This document shows positions 35,337-42,083 of a DNA stretch of 64,000 nucleotides, piece by piece. Each line of letters opens with the position of its first letter. Within the stretch, counting starts at the first letter, position 1. The translations under genes and the position numbers were made by a program. The notes beneath the pieces are model-generated. The model saw nothing but the letters and a program-made list of their open reading frames with translations, searched no databases and was not told the DNA's origin. Source of the DNA: Chitinophagales bacterium (lineage in GTDB: Bacteria; Bacteroidota; Bacteroidia; Chitinophagales; CAIOSU01); contig BPHB01000002.1 in assembly GCA_026003335.1 (NCBI GenBank), forward strand, positions 248,001 through 312,000, given 5' to 3'.

Positions 35337-35548
35337 TTATGACATATAATTTTCATCCGTGTGCCATTTTAATGGATTATTGATGATGTATTGCCGAATG
35401 GCATGCCATGCATCCCCATTGCGGATAATGCGTTCGTAATAATTACGTTGCCACAATTTGCCGTCAAACGGTTTCATCCATTGTTTTTAACATTACGGAT
35501 GTCTTCATTGGTGGTCATGGTTTTAAACCACCGGATAATATCCCGTAG

Positions 35549-35570
35549 GGGCGAACCTACGTGTTCGCCC
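35549..35570. repeat. hairpin inside the RAYT frame
   Basis: GGGCGAAC (35549-35556) and GTTCGCCC (35563-35570) form a perfect 8-bp stem with loop CTACGT. The form, beginning GTAGGGG, is that of a REP-like palindrome, and it lies inside the coding sequence. Confidence 0.6.
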
Positions 35571-35590
35571 GGTGTGTGTTCGCCCGGTGT
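35561..35590. repeat. 15-bp exact tandem duplication in the RAYT frame
   Basis: GTGTTCGCCCGGTGT occurs twice in direct succession (35561-35575 and 35576-35590). The length keeps the reading frame and gives the repeated peptide TPGEH-TPGEH. The unit contains the right arm of the neighbouring hairpin. Confidence 0.7.
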
Positions 35591-35608
35591 GTTTTTATTT
35601 TCAATGGG

Positions 35609-35641
35609 GCAGGGGCAGAAACGCAGGTCTGCCCCTGCGTT
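35609..35641. repeat. second hairpin inside the RAYT frame, with alternative pairing
   Basis: GCAGGGGCAG (35609-35618) pairs perfectly with CTGCCCCTGC (35629-35638). A competing stem, AACGCAGG (35620-35627) with CCTGCGTT (35634-35641), shares the right arm, so the two structures exclude each other. Confidence 0.55.
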
Positions 35642-35898
35642 AATGACGATGCAATGCATGTGATTGGGCATTATGATGTATTGGTCGCATTGGATATCGG
35701 GAAATTTGTTCAACCATTCGAAATACCATTTTTCAACCATTTTTCCCGCATCGTTTCATATCATTTTGCCTTCTATCACATTGCCAAATAAACACGCCCG
35801 GTTTTGGGTGCACAGGGTGATAAAATACGCCCCCGCCCGGGAATAATCATAGCCTTTTAACCAAATGGAACGCCTGTGGTAGATGTGGGGATTGTATT

Positions 35899-36093
35899 TC
35901 ATTTCCCTTCTTCTATGATTTTTATTTCCTCCGGGGTTAATGCATACAATTGATAAACCAACCTATCTATTTCACGCTCCCACACACTCGTATCTGCTTG
36001 CGGATTGGATGTTGAGCCTGCCGAAGCATCAGTGGCAAGGATTTTATCCACTAGTGACACGATTTGTTGGACAATCAACTGGTCAGCATAATC
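35899..36093 (-). pseudogene. 3' remnant of a restriction-modification specificity/methylase gene
   Basis: Between the DUF3800-like gene and the transposase the minus strand encodes a 64-residue tail: 'DYADQLIVQQIVSLVDKILAT', then 'NPQADTSVWEREIDRLVYQLY' and 'ALTPEEIKIIEGK' before a TGA. The combination 'LVDKIL', 'EIDRLVY.LY.LT.EEI.I.EG' is the characteristic end of target-recognition regions in many type IIG and type I R-M proteins of Bacteroidota. There is no start codon and nothing upstream to complete it, so it is the stump of a deleted second enzyme; the neighbouring methyltransferase already has its own C-terminus. Its stop overlaps the RAYT ATG. Confidence 0.65.
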
Positions 36094-36101
36094 TAATTTA
36101 T

Positions 36102-37037
36102 TTAAAAATCAAAAGTCAATTGCCTAGAACTATCTTCTACATATTTCAATTTCCGATATGTATAAAATTGATTTTGATAACGTTTTGGATCATCAATAGT
36201 TGTTTTCTCTTTTGGGAAAAAATTTATCATTATTCTATTGGTATATTTATAAGAACTATTGATATTCTTAGGTTCTTTAATCATTCGTTGAACAAGAGGT
36301 AGGATAAGGTCAATTAATTCCTTCCTGTACTGGGCTCGGTTACTCAATTCCAGACCGTGAATGATAGTAGTAACAGCACCCATAAAACAATCACATAATT
36401 GAACTAAATTTGATCTTTCATCTATAGTATGGTTTTTTTGTAAAAACTCAATTTCTGATGTCTTAAAAACAAATTTTGGTTCCTCATTTTGTAACCTAAA
36501 TATAGCGTGCCAAGGGAAATATTGATGATGTTGTTGTTGCCCTTGTTCATGGTAGATATTTTTAATCACAATTTTTTGGTCACCAAAGAAAGACTTAAGT
36601 GCATATTTTATTGCACTTCTAAAAAAACGATTATACATTGAATTGAATTCATTATCTGTATCGAATTCTTCTTTATTTAAGTAACTATCATTTAGACCAA
36701 GAATATAACTGTAGAACCTTTCAGAACTTTTTGCTGGATTTAAAATATATTCAAACCACCTTTTGCAAATATTTTTTTCATCAGCGGATTTTATATCAAC
36801 CCAATGGATAATTTGATTGTTCTTTTCATAGTATGGAGATTTTTTGTCAAAGTTATTGCGAAATCTCTCATTAATAATATCTAACAATAACGGTTTGCCT
36901 ACGTTTTCAACAATAATTCCAATATAATTCCAATAAGTATTTGTAAAAGGACACTTTTTTGACATGATTTCATCTGCATAGATGTTTACTTCTACGCTTT
37001 TTTCTTTTATTTCATTTCCAAAAAGGTCTTTATTCAT
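36102..37037 (-). CDS. DUF3800-like protein (probable RNase H-fold)
   Basis: 311 residues, not firmly recognised. The pattern 'VNIYADEIM' near the N-terminus, a central segment, and 'RSNLVQLCDCFMGAVTTI' near the C-terminus follow the DUF3800 plan, in which an early acidic 'Y.DE' and a late 'QLAD...GA' are conserved and may belong to an RNase H-like catalytic site. DUF3800 genes often lie in defence islands. Base composition is markedly more A/T-rich than the flanking housekeeping genes. It lies 9 bases after the end of the methyltransferase gene, so it may be cotranscribed and act with it. The role is unknown. Confidence 0.5.
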   Translation of the reverse strand: MNKDLFGNEIKEKSVEVNIYADEIMSKKCPFTNTYWNYIGIIVENVGKPLLLDIINERFRNNFDKKSPYYEKNNQIIHWVDIKSADEKNICKRWFEYILNPAKSSERFYSYILGLNDSYLNKEEFDTDNEFNSMYNRFFRSAIKYALKSFFGDQKIVIKNIYHEQGQQQHHQYFPWHAIFRLQNEEPKFVFKTSEIEFLQKNHTIDERSNLVQLCDCFMGAVTTIIHGLELSNRAQYRKELIDLILPLVQRMIKEPKNINSSYKYTNRIMINFFPKEKTTIDDPKRYQNQFYTYRKLKYVEDSSRQLTFDF

Positions 37038-37046
37038 AGTTATTCT

Positions 37047-37670
37047 TCATTTCAACCCATACATCTCCAACACTCTTTCATCCAACTCCCTCTGTATCTC
37101 ATCAAGTTTTGCCTCTGCTTGTTGCTCGCTTAATTTACCTGCAAACTTTTGCCTTTGTACCTGTACCGCACGGTTAAATATCCCCTCAAATTCTTTTAAT
37201 TGATTTAGTGTGGGAATTATAATCGGGAATTCCTTTGCATCACCTGTTGTAAGATGGTGTGAAACATTTATAAAATCCATTCTATAATTACCAAAAAATT
37301 CTGTATTTAATAAACAAATTAAAAAATAGTCATTCGCTAATTCAGGAATTAAAGAAATAAACGTCATTGCTTCTGTTGAATGAACCGACTTTTCTTTTAA
37401 TCTACATTTTATCTTTTCATCAGATAAAACATTATTCCAGCAAAAACCCTCACGAAAGTAAAATTGTGGATTACGACCAACGGGCATTCCTTCTCCTTTT
37501 TTACCCGAATTTTCTTTTAGAAATTTCACATTTTCCCTGCTCCAGTCAATATAGTAAGGTGTGGGGGCATACCAGCGGTTGCCGTCTTTGTCGCCTTTGT
37601 CGTAAGGGACAAAGGTTTTTTTGCCTGTAATTCCGTTAAGTTTTTCGTTATCGGTAAGATTGTATCTACA
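37047..37670 (-). pseudogene. C-terminal (target recognition) part of the type IIG-like methyltransferase, separated by a frameshift
   Basis: This frame continues the methyltransferase after the break: 'RYNLTDNEKLNGITGKKT', 'GNRWYAPTPYYIDWSREN', 'MPVGRNPQFYFREGFCWNN', then a helical tail 'GKLSEQQAEAKLDEIQREL' and 'DERVLEMYGLK'. These are typical of the DNA target-recognition region that follows Eco57I-type methylases. The first possible start codon (GTG at 37529) lies well inside the domain, so the piece is unlikely to be made alone. Restoring one base near 37662-37672 would fuse it to the upstream frame. Confidence 0.75.
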
Positions 37671-40600
37671 TCGGCTATTTCATCAGGGCTTACAATGCGG
37701 TATAGCCAGCCCTGTCCAAATACATCACGGCCGTATTGTTCTTTCAAATCATCAAAAAGTTGGTGTATTTCTTTTTCGTTTAAATTATGCAGGAATGTTT
37801 GTGCATCGGCTTTGTTTTTTATGTTTTTTGTTTTACAAAATTGAGTTGCCAGCAAAAGTTTTACGGGTCTTTGTTTACGCACATTATCCGCCCATTTGGT
37901 GCCTTCTAATACGCCAATGTATTTACCATTGTTGCCTGTTTGAATACCCACTCCCCCTTCTGTAATTAAGCCAAGCAGGGTAATATGGCCGGGTTTCAGG
38001 GATTTGCGGTAGTTTTCCAGTTCTCTTTTATGTTTTTCAATGTTCTTACTGGTAGATATTTTATCCCACCATTGGTTCAGTAATTCATTTACTTTTGTTC
38101 CCAAGTGTTTGTAAATTTTTTTGTTAAAGTCGGTAGGAATAAAAAATACCTGGTTAGGGGCATTGGCATAATCTGCTTGTGGGATAGTGAATTTTTCGGG
38201 GTTTTGCAGGTCTTTTTTTCCATCTAAAAACAGGACGGTGTGCTGATGATGGGCTTTATTTTTTTGAGCAATTGCCACACAGGTATCTACCATAGCATTT
38301 TCAAAAGGGTTGGCTGTATCAAAGAGCGTAAGTAAAGTATTATTCAGCAGTAAATGTCGTAAGTTCTTTTTGGTTTGGATGGTCCAAAAGGTTTTGGAAG
38401 TAATAAAAGCGAGTATGCCTTTGTGTTTAAGTAGTTCAAAGGATTTAAAGAAGAAGTGATTGTAAGTATCATCGGCAAATCCGTAATGTTTTTCAAATTG
38501 TTTTTTGGTTTCGCTATCTACACCTTTGGTAGAAATATAAGGCGGGTTGCCGATTACAATATCAAAGCCGCCATCATCATTCACTAAATAAGGGTTGAGC
38601 ACTTCGGGAAAATCCAGTTTCCAGTCGAAATGTTTAAAAGGTGCTTCTTTGTTTTGTTTGAGTTTTTGCAGTTTGGCAATGGCGTTTTTCCAACCTTGGG
38701 TTTGTAGCCATAATTCCATCAGTGCAGATACTTTTCTACCGCTTTGGGTGGGCTTGTTTTCCAAACCTTTGGTTTTTATCATCAGTTCCAACTGGTTGAT
38801 GAGAATATCTATTTTGAGATTTCTGATTTCATCGGCTAATTGCTGTTTTTCGGTGGCATGAAAATAGTCCCGCTGTTTTTCTGTAATTTTTTTGAGCAGT
38901 GCTTGCCTTCTTAATACGTTCTCGTTGCCAAACAAATGGCCTTGTGTGCCTTCTTTTATTTCCCAATCAATTTCAATAACTTCGTCTTCAAACTTGCTCA
39001 CCAAGCTGTTGCCAACTACAATTTTGTAATCCAGATTGGGCAAGGCTTTGGGTTTTTCTTCGTCCACTACTAAGCTCAGCCAAAACCGCAAACGGGCAAT
39101 GTCCACCGCACCTTTTTCAATATCCACACCATAGATAGAGTTTTGGATGATGTTTTCTTTTACCTCTGCCGGGTTCCAGGGCTGCCGGAGTTCGTAGGCA
39201 ATTACTTCTTTTATGGCATGTATTTCTTGCAACAAACCCATTGGGAAAGCACCCGAACCAATGGCAGGGTCGCAGATTTTTACTGCATTGAGTTTTCCAT
39301 CTATGTAGCGTAATTGATGTTCTGAAAGTAGAGAAGCATCTTTGTATTTGATTAGCCGCTCAACCCCTTGTCCAAAATTTCCCTCCGTAGGAGGGGCCAG
39401 GGGAGGTTCATCCCCCTCTGTTGGAGGGGTACCCGAAAGGGCGGGGTGGTCAAACAACATTTCCATCACAGCATCTAAATTTTTCAGCACCTCTTCTGCC
39501 CGAATATGTATAGTTGTTAAACCTAAGCTCTGCAAATAGGCATCTCTTTCAGCATCGTATTCTACTTTATCGTTATGACTACTTCCGTCAATCTCAATAA
39601 CTACATTACAATTTCCACAGTAAAAGTCAACAATGTAATTGCCGATAATTTTTTGTCTGTCAAAGTCAAAACCTTTGAACTGTTTATTTTTTACTCTGTT
39701 CCAAAAAAGAACTTCTGCAAGATTTCCGGCTTTACGGAGTGCTTTTGCGTATTCTTTTAATTTAGGGTTGTAAGGGAGGCTAAAGTAGTTTTGAGAGGCT
39801 CTTTTTACCACCCCGCCAGACGATGTCTGACCCCCCTCCTTTGGAGGGGAATTTTTGAGGTATTCCGTTAAACTCTCCTGACACATGTAATGCACAATTT
39901 CCTTGGGGGTGTAAAACGCACCTTTGTCTTTGTTGTCTTCCAGCAGGTTTTCAAAAATATGCCCGAGCATTTCGGGGTCAACGGCTACGGTGTGGTCGTC
40001 CGGGCTGTCTTCATACACGGTGAAGTTGTAGGCATTGAGAAAATCCAGAAAGCCCCGGTCTTCGGGTTGCTCCATTTTTTCAATATCAGCAAACAGTTTG
40101 GGCGGAAAAGTCAGCATATCCCCTTTCCGGTGGATGATTTCGTCCATTTCATCGCGCACAAACAAACCGCCATTGAGGAAGGGAATTTTGACGGTTTCAC
40201 CCCAGGGTGTTTGCCAGTCATCGTTTGGTCTTTGTTTGTTGAGGGCCTCAAAAAACAATGCGCTCAGTGCAAAAGGGAAAAAGGCTTCATTCCCACCGGT
40301 TTTTTTAAATAATTGATAGATGAAATCGTGGGGGCCGTCTTTGTATTCTGTGGTGGTAGCTCCCAGCCAGCGCTTCTTTTGCACAAAATAAAGGAAGATG
40401 ATGCGCCCCATGAGTTTTTTGATGAAGTCGCGGGCTTTCTTCTCATCACCATTAAAAACGGATTTTAAAAAAGGGCTGGGTTGGGAGGTTTGTTTTTCTT
40501 CCCATCTGCTGCCGTTTTTCACCATGCGTTTACCGGTAAGGTATTCTACAAAACGTTGATAATGCTCTTTGTACTCATCAAAAAATGCCTTGCTCAATTT

Positions 40601-40864
40601 TTCAACAGAGAAGGCGTCAATGAGGGTTTGCAGGTTTTTTTCAGGAGCAAGAGACAGTACTTCCATGCGTTCGGCCATGGTGCGGTTTGGCCTGTCCTTC
40701 TCCACGAGGTAGGTGTAGCGTTGCGGATGGGTTTGGGTTTCTTTTATGCCTTGTTTTGTTATTTTACTGTCGCGGGCAACCAGGGTGAACCGCCACATAT
40801 CGTTGGTAACCGGTGAGATGAAATTGATTACAGCTGCCTGTCCGGGTAGAAGGAGTTTCCGCAC
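37526..40864 (-). CDS. type IIG-like (Eco57I-family) adenine-specific DNA methyltransferase, 5'-truncated and 3'-frameshifted, with inserted DUF559 nuclease
   Basis: A restriction-modification enzyme of 1112 residues in this frame. A helical region comes first, with 'DKGAFYTPKEIVHYMCQESLTEY' around residue 325; then the inserted DUF559 nuclease (about residues 337-497); then the methylase: motif I 'KICDPAIGSGAFPMG' and motif IV 'FDIVIGNPPYIS', the N6-adenine type. The start is a GTG at 40864 and the protein begins directly with 'GQAAVINFISPVTNDMWRFTL', which in relatives is preceded by roughly 100 residues; these are absent, so the gene seems 5'-truncated. The frame is lost near 37670 and ends in a nonsense tail at 37526. 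Activity is therefore doubtful, although the methylase core is intact. Confidence 0.82.
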   Translation of the reverse strand: MRKLLLPGQAAVINFISPVTNDMWRFTLVARDSKITKQGIKETQTHPQRYTYLVEKDRPNRTMAERMEVLSLAPEKNLQTLIDAFSVEKLSKAFFDEYKEHYQRFVEYLTGKRMVKNGSRWEEKQTSQPSPFLKSVFNGDEKKARDFIKKLMGRIIFLYFVQKKRWLGATTTEYKDGPHDFIYQLFKKTGGNEAFFPFALSALFFEALNKQRPNDDWQTPWGETVKIPFLNGGLFVRDEMDEIIHRKGDMLTFPPKLFADIEKMEQPEDRGFLDFLNAYNFTVYEDSPDDHTVAVDPEMLGHIFENLLEDNKDKGAFYTPKEIVHYMCQESLTEYLKNSPPKEGGQTSSGGVVKRASQNYFSLPYNPKLKEYAKALRKAGNLAEVLFWNRVKNKQFKGFDFDRQKIIGNYIVDFYCGNCNVVIEIDGSSHNDKVEYDAERDAYLQSLGLTTIHIRAEEVLKNLDAVMEMLFDHPALSGTPPTEGDEPPLAPPTEGNFGQGVERLIKYKDASLLSEHQLRYIDGKLNAVKICDPAIGSGAFPMGLLQEIHAIKEVIAYELRQPWNPAEVKENIIQNSIYGVDIEKGAVDIARLRFWLSLVVDEEKPKALPNLDYKIVVGNSLVSKFEDEVIEIDWEIKEGTQGHLFGNENVLRRQALLKKITEKQRDYFHATEKQQLADEIRNLKIDILINQLELMIKTKGLENKPTQSGRKVSALMELWLQTQGWKNAIAKLQKLKQNKEAPFKHFDWKLDFPEVLNPYLVNDDGGFDIVIGNPPYISTKGVDSETKKQFEKHYGFADDTYNHFFFKSFELLKHKGILAFITSKTFWTIQTKKNLRHLLLNNTLLTLFDTANPFENAMVDTCVAIAQKNKAHHQHTVLFLDGKKDLQNPEKFTIPQADYANAPNQVFFIPTDFNKKIYKHLGTKVNELLNQWWDKISTSKNIEKHKRELENYRKSLKPGHITLLGLITEGGVGIQTGNNGKYIGVLEGTKWADNVRKQRPVKLLLATQFCKTKNIKNKADAQTFLHNLNEKEIHQLFDDLKEQYGRDVFGQGWLYRIVSPDEIADVDTILPITKNLTELQAKKPLSLTTKATKTATAGMPPHLTILTGAGKM
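39381..39429. repeat. double hairpin at the left end of the DUF559 cassette
   Basis: Two palindromes in succession: CCCTCC-GTA-GGAGGG (39381-39395) and CCCCTC-TGTTG-GAGGGG (39413-39429). The first is the near-inverse of the palindrome at the right end. Translated, they read as Pro/Gly/Glu-rich linkers. Confidence 0.65.
39833..39849. repeat. hairpin at the right end of the DUF559 cassette
   Basis: CCCCTCC-TTT-GGAGGGG is a perfect 7-bp stem with a three-base loop, next to the point where the methyltransferase sequence resumes ('QESLTEYLKN'). Confidence 0.65.
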
Positions 40865-41469
40865 GTATTGCTGAATAGCAAGTTATGATATAGCAAGGTG
40901 ATTATGCCCTTCCTCCTTCCTGCCTCTTCCCACGGATATGCTATCACTATCAAAAGCCTTCTCTTCTTTTTTCTGTTGCAGCAACTCTCTTTTGCGGGCG
41001 CTGACCAGAAGGGGCAGGTCAATCCTGCTCTTACAGGTTGTTGCTTTCAGCATTGGCAGTGCTTTGTTTTTCAGAGCATCCTTGCCAAGAGCCTGAAGTT
41101 CCAATCCTGCGCTTTATCTGTTGTGCCAAGACCTCCTGAAGCCTCCTTGACACGGCAAGAATACTTTTCAAAATCCAGGTTTAAGGGTTGCCCGGAGAGT
41201 CCGATAGTTTGCTTCATTCATGCTCTTGCGCAGCCCTGTATCCCGTGGAGAGTACAACATCATGCTGTATCTTCATTCATCAGGGGCCGCTGCTGATGCA
41301 CGGTTGCAACACTTGTGGTATGGGCGCCTGACTTACGGATACCGCGGCTTCCGCATATCGGGTAAGCCACTGCTCACAAAACAGGACTACGCCAGCATGG
41401 CCGGTAAAAATCTATCAGGCGGGAGTTGTTGCTGCATTTTAATTTGGGAGCATCTTTAGTTTTTGCATT
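40865..41469. other. 605-base stretch without a recognisable gene upstream of the methyltransferase
   Basis: Several short frames cross here on both strands (for example 40898-41296 plus and 41220-41459 plus), but none shows a known domain or a plausible start. The missing N-terminus of the methyltransferase family is not found in any frame. It is probably the scar of the deletion or insertion that truncated that gene. Confidence 0.5.
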
Positions 41470-41991
41470 ATGAAACTGCACCTGCTGCTGTTTAGCCTGC
41501 TTGTTGCTTCCCCGGCATTAGCTCAGGGAGCATCCTTACTTGCACATAACAGAGACGGGCTTACTCAAGTTTCAACTGACCATAGCGGTGTTTCCGTTGA
41601 AACCCGCATCACCGTGGAAAAAGCAGAAAGTCAGGCTAAAATCATCTTCTACCAGGAAACGGATAATGGCTTTATTTTTCAACGCATCAACTGGAAAAAA
41701 AAGGTACTTATAGAGCTGGATAATGGCGCTACGCTGCTTCTGACGAATCTTGCCGAACAGGGGCATGCCATACAACCGGGTGGCTATATCACGGGTTACT
41801 ACATTCCCGACAGGTATCAGCGCTACACGGCATTCTGGCTCTCACCCCAGGACATAAGCCTGCTGAAGCAATACAAAGTCAGAGGTATCATGTACTCGCT
41901 GGATGACCCCTACGATGCGCAACCCTATCGTATTGTAATCCCCGACAGCACGCACGAACTGAAACAAGAGCTGACACTGCTAGGGTTCTGA
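41470..41991 (+). CDS. exported protein of unknown function
   Basis: 173 residues with a textbook signal peptide (residues 1-18, ending 'SPALAQ'). The mature part is beta-rich with a basic and aromatic middle ('ETDNGFIFQRINWKKKVLIEL') and no Cys. No family was recognised; the spread of strands suggests a single beta-sandwich or lipocalin-like sheet. It lies between the accessory region and the BatA-like operon and starts 68 bases before it. Confidence 0.65.
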   Translation: MKLHLLLFSLLVASPALAQGASLLAHNRDGLTQVSTDHSGVSVETRITVEKAESQAKIIFYQETDNGFIFQRINWKKKVLIELDNGATLLLTNLAEQGHAIQPGGYITGYYIPDRYQRYTAFWLSPQDISLLKQYKVRGIMYSLDDPYDAQPYRIVIPDSTHELKQELTLLGF

Positions 41992-42083
41992 ACAACGGCT
42001 TCGGCTTGTGTGCGAATGTTAAAAGTTACTGACCTGCATATACGGCCCACAGCAGGTGCATGAATAAATCATATTTTTGCCGC

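Larger units (their letters stand above)
35337..35902 (-). pseudogene. REP-associated tyrosine transposase (RAYT, Y1/IS200-like), disrupted
   Basis: Reading the minus strand from the ATG at 35902 gives 'MKYNPHIYHRRSIWLKGYDY', 'AYFITLCTQNRACLFG', then an in-frame TGA, then 'NDAGKMVEKWYFEW', 'IIMPNHMHCIV' with the HUH metal motif, 'RWFKTMTTNEDIRNVKNNG' and, after a one-base deletion near 35483, 'KPFDGKLWQRNYYERIIRN' with the catalytic Tyr region, ending at a TAA. All domains of a RAYT of about 188 residues are present, so the gene was recently whole but is now broken twice. RAYTs are single-copy transposases linked to spread of palindromic REP sequences. Two hairpins lie within the frame. The ATG overlaps the stop of an R-M gene remnant by four bases. 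Confidence 0.85.
39374..39856 (-). mobile_element. in-frame DUF559 nuclease cassette with palindromic terminal inverted repeats
   Basis: A 483-bp (161-codon) block interrupts the methyltransferase. It encodes a DUF559 domain: 'AKALRKAGNLAEVLFWNRVK', 'GFDFDRQKIIGNYIVDFYC', 'NVVIEIDGSSHN' and 'YLQSLGLTTIHIRAEEVLKN'. The Asp of 'VDFYC' and the Glu and Asp of 'IEIDG' form the expected PD-(D/E)XK (Vsr-like) active site and are all present. The ends are near-inverted copies (AAAATTTCCCTCC..GGAGGGG at 39374-39396; the complement of AAAAATTCCCCTCC..GGAGGGG at 39833-39856), each itself a hairpin, and an inner 11-bp perfect inverted repeat (GGCGGGGTGGT at 39440-39450, ACCACCCCGCC at 39807-39817) frames the nuclease. 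No Met codon lies ahead of the nuclease core, so it would be made fused to the host protein. Confidence 0.7.

Noticed and set aside
35500-35640. Hairpins and tandem repeat as a CRISPR array
   Set aside because: Repeats are palindromic, unequal and translated in a transposase frame; there are no regular spacers and no cas gene.
35940-36302. Plus-strand frame of 120 residues
   Set aside because: It is antisense to the R-M remnant and the DUF3800-like gene, both of which have recognisable protein patterns on the minus strand.
40898-41459. Several plus- and minus-strand frames of 60-130 residues upstream of the methyltransferase
   Set aside because: No domain, leader or family pattern; none supplies the missing methyltransferase N-terminus. 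Reported as an orphan stretch instead.
42072-42079. TATTTTTG as a promoter of the BatA-like gene
   Set aside because: It matches TAnnTTTG, but lies only five bases before the chosen ATG and has no TTG at the right distance; it would require a leaderless transcript.
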